Assembly: GCA_029009035.1 (NCBI GenBank)
Contig: JAQXJQ010000174.1
Span: 1-19,983 of the forward strand
Reading direction: 5' to 3'
Length of the DNA stretch: 19,983 nucleotides
From: Oscillospiraceae bacterium
GTDB lineage: Bacteria > Bacillota > Clostridia > Oscillospirales > Oscillospiraceae
The translations under genes and the position numbers were made by a program. Within the stretch, counting starts at the first letter, position 1. The number at the start of each line of letters is the position of its first letter. The notes beneath the pieces are model-generated. The model was not told where the DNA came from. It saw only the letters and a list, made by a program, of their open reading frames with translations, and made no database searches. Positions 1-8,200 of the stretch are shown piece after piece.

Positions 1-312
1 AAGGCGCTCCAGAGAGTAGAACTCCCGGGCCTCCTCCGTAAACACATGGACGACCACGCAGGAGTAGTCAAGCAAAGTCCACTCTCCGCCACGGTGACCC
101 TCCACATGATGGGGCTCCTCCCCTGCCTTGCTCAGCATCGCTTCCACCGCGTCGGCCAGAGCGCGGACCTGGGTATTGGAGGTACCGTTGCAGATGACAA
201 AATAGTCGGCAAGCGTGGTCTGCTCCTCGGTGTAGAGCACACGGATATCCTTGCCTTTCTTACTGTCCAGCGCCTGAACTGCAAGCGCGATCATTTCCTT
301 GGAAGTCAGCAT
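1..312 (-). CDS. rsfS: Ribosomal silencing factor RsfS (partial, C-terminus cut by the window edge)
   Basis: RsfS (Iojap/YbeB family) binds ribosomal protein uL14 on the large subunit and blocks subunit joining when nutrients are scarce. 104 residues are visible from the ATG at 312, and the frame is open to base 1. The family is usually about 115 residues, so only a short C-terminal tail is missing. Family hallmarks seen are LADYFVICNGTSNTQVRA (about residues 34-51), the HHVEG stretch (68-72) and WTLLDYSCVVVHVF (78-91). AAAAGGAG sits six bases before the ATG. It is the last visible gene of the smc-to-rsfS run and starts 37 bases after the LCP gene, a pairing often seen in Clostridia. The identification is secure; only the true end is unknown. 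Confidence 0.95.
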   Translation of the reverse strand, partial: MLTSKEMIALAVQALDSKKGKDIRVLYTEEQTTLADYFVICNGTSNTQVRALADAVEAMLSKAGEEPHHVEGHRGGEWTLLDYSCVVVHVFTEEAREFYSLERL

Positions 313-349
313 ATTATTCTCCTTTTCTCCGGGCGATCCCGGCTTATAT

Positions 350-1447
350 TCAACCTGTGGAACGGAGATTTCCGTTCCCGTCAACATAGATCAGATCCAA
401 CTGCTTTATGGTTACATCCTCCCGGTAGGGATTCAGTTTGGTATTGATGAGTTCAAGCAGAGGCTCCTGATCGGGGTATACATAAACTCCTTCAGGCTTC
501 ACCGGCATGGTACAGAACTCCACTGCGTCGCTGTCCAGTCCACCCATGACAGCGCTGGTTGCAAACCAAATCAGGTTGGATACGGTGAGATCGCCCTCCA
601 CATTTTCGCCCAGCAGCTTGGCAAGCTCGCCGATCCGGGTCACATTCTTGATCTGGAGGATCTGCTTCAGCACAGCCTTCAAAAAGCTCTGCTGTACCTG
701 CAGGCGGTTGATGTCGCTGCCTGTGCCGCCGCCGCTGGACACACCGGCATTGTTCTTGCGCCAGCGCACCAGCTGCATGGCCTGATCTCCGTTCAGCGTC
801 TGCAGTCCCTTTTCCAGATAGATGTGAAGGTCCTGAGCGGGATCGTCATATTCCATATGGTAGGGGACGTCAAACTCCACGCCGCCGATGGCTTCCACCA
901 TCAGCCCCACCAGCTCCCACTTGATAAACATCCGGTAATCGGGGATGAATCCCACCAACTCGGACACCTCATAGGTCAGGGCGTCCATCCCCTTCTGCCC
1001 TCTCCCATATGCGGCGTACACACTGTTGATGCGGGTATAGCGTCCGGTACCGAAGGTGTTGACCAGGGTATCACGGGGGATGGACATAACGGTAGCGGAC
1101 TGGTTGGTCACATCATAGCTCACCAGCATAATGGTGTCGGTACTGTTGGAGGCCACATCGGTGCCCACCACCAGAATGGTATAGAAATCCTTGCTTTTGC
1201 GCTGGCCGTCCACCTTTTCCACCACATCAATGTCCACCGGCTCGCGCCCGGGATCGACGGCCTCATCACCGGCCCCGGGCAGCCGGTTTTGTCCCAGCTC
1301 CGGCTTGACCACCACGCTTTTGTAAACTGCCGCAGCCAGAAGTCCCAGCGCGACCAGGCAGGCCAAAATGATCAGGACCGCCATTCTCCCGCGCCGTTTT
1401 CCCGCGTGATCTTCTTTTTTTGTTCTTTTCCCGGCATAGGAACTCAT
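350..1447 (-). CDS. LytR-CpsA-Psr (LCP) family cell-wall glycopolymer ligase
   Basis: LCP proteins act outside the membrane and transfer polyprenyl-phosphate-linked glycopolymers onto peptidoglycan; some members attenuate transcription of cell-wall genes. The 365-residue protein has a basic cytoplasmic N-terminus (1-22), one membrane helix (about 23-42), a short linker and an LCP domain (about 87-262). Conserved pyrophosphate-binding or catalytic positions are visible: D104 in STDTIML, R125-D126 in IPRDT, R139 in RINS, R228/R230, and R248 in DINRLQVQQSF. A shorter C-terminal segment of about 100 residues follows. Its ATG overlaps the NadD-YqeK stop codon by four bases (ATGA), and GGAGGGG at 1456-1462 lies eight bases upstream, so it is translationally coupled. 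The family is certain; which polymer it attaches cannot be read from the sequence. Confidence 0.93.
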   Translation of the reverse strand: MSSYAGKRTKKEDHAGKRRGRMAVLIILACLVALGLLAAAVYKSVVVKPELGQNRLPGAGDEAVDPGREPVDIDVVEKVDGQRKSKDFYTILVVGTDVASNSTDTIMLVSYDVTNQSATVMSIPRDTLVNTFGTGRYTRINSVYAAYGRGQKGMDALTYEVSELVGFIPDYRMFIKWELVGLMVEAIGGVEFDVPYHMEYDDPAQDLHIYLEKGLQTLNGDQAMQLVRWRKNNAGVSSGGGTGSDINRLQVQQSFLKAVLKQILQIKNVTRIGELAKLLGENVEGDLTVSNLIWFATSAVMGGLDSDAVEFCTMPVKPEGVYVYPDQEPLLELINTKLNPYREDVTIKQLDLIYVDGNGNLRSTG

Positions 1448-2631
1448 GATTCTTGCCCCTCCATCAGTGAGGCCTCCGCCTCCAGCGTGTTATGATGTAC
1501 GATGCGGTTACGCTCCAGCATTTCCGCAATGGAAAGGCGTACGCCCATCAGCACCGCGGCGTCCAGATCCGTCTCAGCCAATCGCCGCATCTCACCCACT
1601 TCCGGAAAGTTGCGGCAGGGCTCAATATAATCCGCCAGATAGAGGATCTTTTCCTCCAGCGTCATGTTCCCCCGCCCTGTGGTGTGGTACATGATGGCAG
1701 TATATATTCTGTCATTCTGCCCAAAGACATACTTTGCCAAAGCAGCGCCGCTTTTGGAGTGGAGCAGCTTCTCCGAAGACCGCTCCAGATCGTCCAGTTC
1801 CACACCGTAGCGGTCACAGATCGCCAGGTGTTCCGCCCGGCTCATATATTTGGTGCAGTCATGGAGGATGGCGGCACGCCGCATCTCCTCCGGGTCAGCG
1901 CCGAAGCGCCGGGCCAGTTCCACCGCAGTCCGCTCCGTCCCGCGAATGTGGGGCAGCCGCTTGGCCTTCACCATGGAGTAGGACACGCATCGCAGCTCTT
2001 CAATGGTAAGACGGGACAAATCGACAAAAGTTCCGTAAATCCGCTCCCGAAGAATATATCCGTAGATCGCTTCGTGGAGATACTCTCTGCCCCGGCCTTC
2101 CGCAAGGCCCTTGCGTAGGGCTGTGGAGGAAATATCCACCAGATCGGGGATAGACACCGTGGCGATGCGCGCACCAAAGGTTTTGGAGAGGTACTCCCGC
2201 TGAGTCGCGAACAGCTCCTCGCTGTCTTTCTCGCTGCGCCCGAAGGCGCAGATGCCCGCAAGCTCCATGATCCGTCGTGGCTCCCGCCAATACTGCAGGG
2301 TGAGGAACATATCCGTCCCCATGAGAAGCCACAGCTCATCCTCCGGCCAGAGCTTCTTTGCCTGCTCCAGCGTGTCCACCGTGTAGCTCACACCCGCCCG
2401 GGCGATCTCCACATCCCAGCACTCCGCGCCGATCTGGTCTGCCATGATGCGGGCCATGTCCAGCCGCTGGGCCGGCGTCGCGGAGTCCGCTGTCAGTTCC
2501 TTGTGCGGAGGATCGCAGGCGGGCACGATGAGCAGCCGGTCAAGTCCCAGAACCGCTTTCGCCGCTTTTGCTGCCGCCATGTGCCCCAGATGGGGCGGAT
2601 TAAAGCTTCCACCATAAATTCCAATTTTCAT
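1444..2631 (-). CDS. nadD: Fusion of NadD (nicotinate-nucleotide adenylyltransferase) and YqeK (HD-domain Ap4A hydrolase)
   Basis: This 395-residue protein joins two enzymes. Residues 1 to about 200 are NadD, which makes deamido-NAD from nicotinate mononucleotide and ATP. GGSFNPPHLGH (7-17) is the nucleotidyltransferase HxGH motif, and ISSTALRKG (167-175) is the matching ISSTxxR motif. Residues about 205-385 are YqeK, an HD-superfamily protein; homologues hydrolyse diadenosine tetraphosphate symmetrically to ADP. The metal-binding residues are present: H228, H257-D258 (ILHDCTKYM), H291, H316 and D334 (YLADYIEP). No stop or frameshift lies between the halves, so the fusion is real in this sequence. 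An upstream GTG at 2640 is possible, but it lies inside the AGGTG ribosome binding site of the ATG at 2631, and KIGIYGGSF is the usual NadD N-terminus, so I start at 2631. It overlaps the LCP gene by four bases. Confidence 0.94.
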   Translation of the reverse strand: MKIGIYGGSFNPPHLGHMAAAKAAKAVLGLDRLLIVPACDPPHKELTADSATPAQRLDMARIMADQIGAECWDVEIARAGVSYTVDTLEQAKKLWPEDELWLLMGTDMFLTLQYWREPRRIMELAGICAFGRSEKDSEELFATQREYLSKTFGARIATVSIPDLVDISSTALRKGLAEGRGREYLHEAIYGYILRERIYGTFVDLSRLTIEELRCVSYSMVKAKRLPHIRGTERTAVELARRFGADPEEMRRAAILHDCTKYMSRAEHLAICDRYGVELDDLERSSEKLLHSKSGAALAKYVFGQNDRIYTAIMYHTTGRGNMTLEEKILYLADYIEPCRNFPEVGEMRRLAETDLDAAVLMGVRLSIAEMLERNRIVHHNTLEAEASLMEGQES

Positions 2632-2637
2632 AAAGAG

Positions 2638-2642
2638 CACCT
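2638..2642 (-). promoter_or_regulatory. Ribosome binding site of nadD-yqeK
   Basis: AGGTG on the minus strand lies six bases before the ATG at 2631. It contains the alternative GTG (2640), which argues that the GTG is part of the Shine-Dalgarno element rather than a start codon. Confidence 0.7.
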
Positions 2643-2693
2643 ACCCTTTTGAAAATCAACGCTTGTAAAGGGATTTACCTTGTAAGCCTGATC

Positions 2694-2999
2694 TTACTTG
2701 ACCAGCTTAATTCGCTTATCCTTTTCCTTGCTGTGGGTCTCGCGGTAGAGGACAAACTTGCTTCCGATGACCTGAACCACCTCGCTGCGGGTGGCCTGTG
2801 CCAGCTCCTCGGCGCCCTCACGGGCGGAAAGCAGGCTGTTCTCCAGGACCTTGCCCTTGATCAGCTCGCGGGCCTCCAGAGCGTCGTCTGCCTGCTTGAT
2901 GAGGTTGTCGCCCACGCCGTCCTTACCGATGTGAATGATGGTGTCGATGCTGTTTGCCAGAGCGCGAAGCTGGGCACGCTGTCTGCTGTTTAGTTCCAT
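2694..2999 (-). CDS. YhbY/YqeI-family RNA-binding protein (CRM domain)
   Basis: The 101-residue protein is a single CRM domain, the KH-like fold of YhbY, which associates with pre-50S ribosomal particles. Features seen are the N-terminal LNSRQRAQLRALA helix (3-15), IIHIGKDGVGDNLIKQ with the GxxG-type loop (about 21-36), ELIKGKVLEN (44-53) and VVQVIGSKFVLYR (74-86). The length matches the family. AAGGAG lies five bases before the ATG. It sits 19 bases after rdgB and 62 bases before nadD-yqeK; yhbY next to nadD-yqeK-rsfS is a recurrent Firmicutes order (yqeI-nadD-yqeK-rsfS in Bacillus), which supports a ribosome-assembly role. Confidence 0.93.
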   Translation of the reverse strand: MELNSRQRAQLRALANSIDTIIHIGKDGVGDNLIKQADDALEARELIKGKVLENSLLSAREGAEELAQATRSEVVQVIGSKFVLYRETHSKEKDKRIKLVK

Positions 3000-3018
3000 A
3001 AATACTCCTTATTATTGC

Positions 3019-3606
3019 TTATTTCAAGTACTGGGTCAATTTTTCTCTGAAGATCTCCAATGCCTTTCCTCTGTGGGAAATGGCATTCTTTTCCTCTGCA
3101 GAGAGCTGCGCGAAGGTCTTTTTGCGCTCCGGCAGCCAGAACACAGGGTCATAGCCGAAGCCGCCCTCCCCCTGAGGGGCGAAGGCGATGGTGCCCGGAC
3201 ATTCGCCCCTGGCGGTCAAAACATCGCCGTTGGGGAAACAGCAGGTGATAACGGACACGAACTTTGCGGTTCTGGGGCCCAGGCCGCGCATATTCTCCAG
3301 CAGCAGGCGGTAGCGGCCGGTATCATCCAGCCCTTCCCCGCCGTAGCGAGCGGAGTAAACGCCGGGCGCGCCGTTCAATGCATCCACGCACAGGCCGGAG
3401 TCGTCTGCGATGGCAGGAAGGCCGGAGGCCTTCATCACCGCGCTCGCCTTGAGCAGAGAGTTCTCCTCAAAGGTGGCGCCGGTCTCCTCCACATCCACAT
3501 CCACGCCCACCTCGCTCTGGAGACAGACCTCGATACCCAGCTGGTTCAGGATCTCCTGCATTTCCTTTAGTTTCTTCTGATTTTTACTGGCCAATACAAG
3601 CTTCAT
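3019..3606 (-). CDS. rdgB: RdgB/HAM1-family XTP/dITP pyrophosphatase
   Basis: This enzyme removes non-canonical purine nucleotides (dITP, XTP, ITP) by hydrolysing them to monophosphate and pyrophosphate, keeping deaminated bases out of DNA and RNA. The 195-residue length is typical. Motifs seen are LASKNQKKLKE (4-14, substrate loop), ATFEENSLLKA (44-54), IADDSGLCVDAL (66-77, with D69 the catalytic aspartate position), GGFGYDPVF (148-156) and NAISHRGKAL (174-183). Two in-frame ATGs occur: 3612, whose ATGA overlaps the rph stop, and 3606. GGAGG at 3614-3618 is seven bases from 3606 but only one base from 3612, and MKLVLASKN is the usual N-terminus, so I start at 3606. It remains coupled to rph, in line with a widespread rph-rdgB pairing. 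Confidence 0.95.
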   Translation of the reverse strand: MKLVLASKNQKKLKEMQEILNQLGIEVCLQSEVGVDVDVEETGATFEENSLLKASAVMKASGLPAIADDSGLCVDALNGAPGVYSARYGGEGLDDTGRYRLLLENMRGLGPRTAKFVSVITCCFPNGDVLTARGECPGTIAFAPQGEGGFGYDPVFWLPERKKTFAQLSAEEKNAISHRGKALEIFREKLTQYLK

Positions 3607-3608
3607 GT

Positions 3609-4325
3609 TCATCCCTCCAGGATGGCGCGCTGCATGGCCATCAGTTCGCGGATCCCCTTCCGGCACAGCTCCACCAGTTCCTGCTGCTCCTTCAGCGTAA
3701 AGGCCCTGCCCTCACCGGTGCCCTGGATCTCAATGAGGCAGTCATCATCATCCATCACGCAGTTCAGATCTACCTGCGCGGAGGAGTCCTCTTCATAGCA
3801 GAGATCCAGCATGGGCTGCTCGTCCACGATACCGGCAGAGATGGCAGCCACATAGTGCTTTACGGGGTTTCGGATCAAAACGCCCTCATCCACCAGCTTT
3901 TTGCATGCCAGAGCCAGAGCCACAAATCCGCCGGTGATGGAGGCGGTACGGGTCCCGCCATCGCCCTGAAGTACATCGCAGTCCACCGTGATGGTGAGTC
4001 CGGGCAGCAGGGAGAGGTCCACCGCGGCCCGAAGAGAGCGTCCGATGAGGCGCTGGATCTCAGCGGAGCGGCCGGACAGCTTCAGCTTGGAAATATCACG
4101 CCGGGAGCGCTCCCGGTTGGCCCGGGGGAGCATGGAATACTCAGCGGTGACCCAGCCGGTCCCCTCCTCCACGTGCTTGGGAGCAAAATACTCCACGCTG
4201 GCACAGCACAGCACCTTGGTGTTGCCGCAGCTGATGAGTACACTGCCCTCGGGAAATTTCACAAAATCGGTGACGATCTCGATCTTGCGCAGTTCGTTGA
4301 ACTTTCGTCCGTCAATTCTGGTCAT
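3609..4325 (-). CDS. rph: Ribonuclease PH
   Basis: RNase PH is a phosphate-dependent 3'-to-5' exoribonuclease that trims tRNA precursors to the CCA end. The 238 residues match the family. Visible signatures are RIDGRKFNELR (3-13), the R86 region in LKLSGRSAEIQRLIGRSLRA (81-100), the phosphate-binding GTRT (124-127), and acidic residues D180 and D186 in the EEDSSAQVDLN stretch, all at canonical positions. AAGGAGG at 4333-4339 lies seven bases before the ATG and overlaps the ftsY stop codon. Its 3' end overlaps or nearly overlaps the start of rdgB. Function is clear. Confidence 0.97.
   Translation of the reverse strand: MTRIDGRKFNELRKIEIVTDFVKFPEGSVLISCGNTKVLCCASVEYFAPKHVEEGTGWVTAEYSMLPRANRERSRRDISKLKLSGRSAEIQRLIGRSLRAAVDLSLLPGLTITVDCDVLQGDGGTRTASITGGFVALALACKKLVDEGVLIRNPVKHYVAAISAGIVDEQPMLDLCYEEDSSAQVDLNCVMDDDDCLIEIQGTGEGRAFTLKEQQELVELCRKGIRELMAMQRAILEG
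3614..3618 (-). promoter_or_regulatory. Ribosome binding site of rdgB, inside the 3' end of rph
   Basis: GGAGG on the minus strand is seven bases from the ATG at 3606 and one base from the ATG at 3612, so it favours the inner start. It is embedded in the last codons of rph. Confidence 0.7.
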
Positions 4326-4337
4326 GGGTACGCCTCC

Positions 4338-5204
4338 TTACAGCAGGGCTTCCGCAAAGGCGCGGGGATCAAAGGGCTGCAGATCGTCCACGCCTTCGCC
4401 CACGCCAACGAACTTCACGGGAACACCCAGTTCCTTGGCGATAGCCACGACAATGCCGCCCTTGGCGGTGCCGTCCAGCTTGGTGAGCACGATGCCGGTA
4501 ATGCCCGCGGCCTGACCGAATTGCTTGGCCTGAATCAGGCCGTTCTGGCCGGTGGTGGCGTCCAGCACCAGCAGGGTCTCGCGGCTGGAGCCGGGGCACT
4601 CGCGGTCGATCACCCGGCTGATCTTATTCAGCTCGTTCATCAGATTTTGTTTGTTGTGCAGGCGTCCTGCGGTATCCACCAGCACCAGATCGGAGTTTCT
4701 GGCCTTGGCGGCGTTCATGGCGTCATATACCACCGCTGCGGGATCGGCTCCCTCATGCTGCTTGATGATATCCACGCCGGCACGCTCTGACCAGATGGTC
4801 AGCTGGTCGGCAGCAGCAGCGCGAAAGGTATCTCCGGCACAGAGCAGCACCTTTTTGCCCTCCTTCTTCCAGCGGGCAGCCAGCTTGCCGATGGAGGTGG
4901 TCTTACCCACGCCGTTGACGCCGATAAAGAGCACCACAGCGGGCTTGGCGGACATATCGACCTCACGGTCTCCCCCACTCAGATACTCCGCAATGATCTC
5001 GCGCATACACTCGCGAGCGCCCTCCACATCCTTGATCTTCTGCGCCTTGCAGCGATCCTTCAGCTCTTCCACTGCCTCCATGGTGGTCTCAGCGCCCATA
5101 TCGGCAATGACCAGAGACTCCTCCAGCTCGTCATAGAAGTCATCGTCCAGCTGGGAGAAGCCGTTGAAAATACCGATCTTCTTAATCTTATCAAAAAAGC
5201 CCAT
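4338..5204 (-). CDS. ftsY: Signal recognition particle receptor FtsY
   Basis: FtsY is the membrane-associated SRP GTPase that receives ribosomes carrying nascent membrane proteins and passes them to the translocon. The 288-residue protein is essentially an NG domain with a short amphipathic start (MGFFDKIKKIGIF) and no long acidic A domain, normal for Clostridia. The N domain covers about 15-85. GTPase motifs seen are GVNGVGKT (95-102), DTFRAAAADQL (125-135), DTAGRLHN (177-184), TKLDGTAKGG (241-250) and GVGEGVDDLQPF (267-278). It starts 18 bases after smc with AAGGA nine bases upstream of the ATG, and ends 12 bases before rph. The smc-ftsY pairing is common in Gram-positive bacteria. Confidence 0.97.
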   Translation of the reverse strand: MGFFDKIKKIGIFNGFSQLDDDFYDELEESLVIADMGAETTMEAVEELKDRCKAQKIKDVEGARECMREIIAEYLSGGDREVDMSAKPAVVLFIGVNGVGKTTSIGKLAARWKKEGKKVLLCAGDTFRAAAADQLTIWSERAGVDIIKQHEGADPAAVVYDAMNAAKARNSDLVLVDTAGRLHNKQNLMNELNKISRVIDRECPGSSRETLLVLDATTGQNGLIQAKQFGQAAGITGIVLTKLDGTAKGGIVVAIAKELGVPVKFVGVGEGVDDLQPFDPRAFAEALL

Positions 5205-5222
5205 AGTGTTTCTTCCTTTATA

Positions 5223-8200
5223 TTACTTGATGCCAAGCTCGCGCTCTACATCGTTGAGATTGATGGTCAGCAGTCTGGACACGCCCTGTTCCTGCATGGT
5301 GACGCCGTACAGCACATCGGCCTCCTCCTGGGTGCCGCGGCGGTGGGTGATGACAATGAACTGGGTCTTGTCGCTCATGCGGCGCAGGTACTGGGCAAAC
5401 CGGGTGACATTGGCGTCGTCCAAAGCGGCCTCGATCTCGTCCATAACGCAGAAGGGTGTGGGACGCACCTTCAGAATGGCGAAGTAGATGGCGATGGCCA
5501 CGAAGGCCTTTTCACCGCCGGAAAGCAGGGAGATATTCTTCAGCGCCTTTCCGGGAGGCTGCACCTTGATCTCGATGCCGCAGTTCAGAATATCCTCCGG
5601 GTCCTCCAGCTCCAGGTTGGCCTTGCCGCCCCGGAACAGGTCGCGGAAGGTCTCCTGGAAGGTCTCGTTGATGAGGGCGAACTGCTCCCGGAAAATGATG
5701 GTCATCTCACCGGTGATCTGGGTGATGATGCTCTCCAGTTCCCGTTTGGCCTTGGTGACATCATCCCGCTGGCCGGCAAAGTAGGTATAGCGCTCGTTGA
5801 CACGCTGGAACTCCTCCACCGCGTCGGGATTGATGTTGCCCAAAGCGGAGATGGCACGCTTCAGCTCACCAATGCGGCGTTGGGCCTTGGGCACGGACTC
5901 CAGCTCCACCCGCTGGGCCTTTGCCGCCTCGTGGGACAGCTCGTAGCTCTCCCACAGCTTATCCAGGATCTGGCTCTCCTCCATGGCGGCAGCCATGGAC
6001 TTCTGCTCCAGAACGGAGACCTCCCGCTCCATATTGAGCAGCTCCCCGTTCTTCTCTCTGGCGCTGCGGTCCGCCTGATTGCGCTTGCCTTCCAGCGCCA
6101 GCTTGTCCTCATTGATCCGCTGCAGCGCATCGCTGTGGCTGCGGCCGGTGGTCATCAAGGTCTGCAGGCGCACCTCCGCCTGCTCCAATTCGGACTGCAG
6201 CTCGCGGTTGCGCTGCTCAAACCCGGCAATCTTCGCCATACGGTCAGCTTCATCTCCGGAGAGGTCATCGCGCAGCCGCTCCAGCTCGGAGAGGTTCTGG
6301 GAAGAGGCGGCACGCTCGCCGTCCAGACCTGCCAGTTTGGCATTGACCTGCGCGATCAGGCCGTTCAGCTCACCCACCCGGTCCTGCAGGGCACTCTGCC
6401 CCTTGACCTTGGCCTCGCTCTCCGCACGAAGGGCAGCGGCAGCGCCCTCCAGTTCCTCGATACGCGCTCTGGCCTGCGCGGTGGCGGCGGTGTTTTCCTC
6501 ACTGCGGCGGCGCACCTGCACCAGATCATTGGCCAGCGTTTCACTCCGCAGGCGGATATCTGCCAGCAAGGCATTGGCGCTGTCCGCACGCTCGGTGTAC
6601 ATGAGCACCGCGTCCTCCGCCTCACGCAGCTGGGCGGCAGCGGTATCCAGCTCATACTGCGCGGCGGTCAGCTCACGCTGCGCCTCCGCAAGCTCGGCGG
6701 ATACGCTCTTCAGGTCCTCGGCCAGACGGCTCTTCTGTTCATTCAGCGCCTCCAGCTCGTTGGCCCGGGACAGAATGCCCGCACTGCGGGAGACGGAACC
6801 GCCGGTCATGGAACCGCCGGCATTGAGCACCTGTCCGTCCAGCGTGACGATGCGGAACCGGTGGCCGAACTTACGGGCCATGGCCATGGCCTTATCCATG
6901 TCCGAGGCGATGACGATGCGGCCCAGCAGATTGGAGAAAATGTCCGCATACTGCCTGTCAAAGGTGATGAGCGCATCGCCCATACCCACAAAGCCCGGCT
7001 CCCGCTCCACTCCGCGATCCCGGAAATCAGCGGGACGAATGGTATTCATGGGCAGGAAGGTGGCGCGGCCGCCGTCACGGCGCTTCAGCCATTGAATGGC
7101 GTTTTTACCGTCCTCGTCCCGCTCCACCACAATGTGCTGCATGGCGCCGCCCAGCGCGATCTCGATGGCCACAGCATATTGGTTGGGCACATGGAGCAGT
7201 CCCGCCACCGGGCCGTGGATCCCCTTCAGGCCTCCCCGCTCCGACTCACCCATCACCAGCTTGATGGCCTTGGAGTAGCCTTCATAGGCCTTCTCCATTT
7301 CGGCGAGCATATGGATACGGGAATTGAGGTTATTTTCATCCATCTGCAGGCGGCGATGCTTTTCCTGCAGCTCCTCCGCCTTTCTCCGGCGGGATTGGCT
7401 GCGCATCTGGTAGCCCGCGATCACATTTTTGGCCGCGTCGCGGTCGTCGGTCACGCGCTCCAGCTCCCGCCGCATCTCTTTGGCGTTTTTGGCCGCGTCG
7501 GCGCTTCGTTCCTCCTGAGCCGCGATCTCCTGAGATAGGGCGGCCTCACGGTCAAGCAATTCCTGGGCGGCTGCGGCCAAGGCGGACAACAGCTCCTTTG
7601 CCTCACCGGCAGACGCGGTTTCAAGCCGCTCCCGCTCCTGCAGCCGGGAAAGCTCTTCGGACAATCCGCCGGCGGAGCTGAGCACCTCATCCATATTCCG
7701 CTGCAGGCGGTCCAGTTCGGTGTGACAGGCCGCTGCCTCCGATTCGATCTCCGCCAGACGGCTGCGGCGGTCCTCGATCTGCTCGGCAATGGAGCCGGCA
7801 CGGCCCTTTTGCTGCTCCAGCTCCTCCCGGATACGCCGGGCATTCTCGCTGTTGTTCTTCATGTCGTTGCGCAGCAGACTGATCTCGCTCTCGCCGCTGT
7901 GGATACGGCTCTCCAGCTCCGCGTGCTCCAGGCGCATCCGCTCCGCTTCCAGATCCTTTTCCCGCATCTGTTCGGCATAGCGCTCCGCCGCCGCGTAGAG
8001 CTCATCCAGCTCCCTGCGGGCGTCATCCCGCTGACGGGAGGCCTGTTCAAAATCGGCTTTCAGCTTGATGCTGTTGGCACGCAGCTTTTCCAGCTGGTCC
8101 AGCCACACGGAGATCTCAAGGCCCTTCAGCTCGTCCCGGTAGACCAGGAACTTTTTCGTCTTTTCCGCCTGCACCCGAAGAGGCTCCACCTGCAGTTCCA

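Noticed and set aside
299..1495. A 398-codon plus-strand frame opposite the LCP gene.
   Set aside because: The minus strand encodes an LCP protein with all its motifs. The antisense translation resembles nothing and has no proper ribosome binding site.
2632..2693. The 62-base gap between yhbY and nadD-yqeK as a small gene, promoter or terminator.
   Set aside because: No start codon with a ribosome binding site, no paired -35/-10 elements and no stable stem with a T run. Only short CTTGTAA direct repeats are visible.
7426..7500. A direct repeat TTTTTGGCCGCGTCG (7426-7440 and 7486-7500).
   Set aside because: Both copies lie in the SMC coiled coil and encode DAAKN in the same frame. They are explained by coil periodicity and codon preference, not by a mobile or regulatory element.
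5343..7538. A 731-codon open frame on the plus strand, antisense to smc.
   Set aside because: It is opposite a fully conserved SMC coding region. Its translation is low-complexity (rich in L, G, H, Q), as expected from reading GC-rich coiled-coil codons backwards, and it has no recognisable domain.
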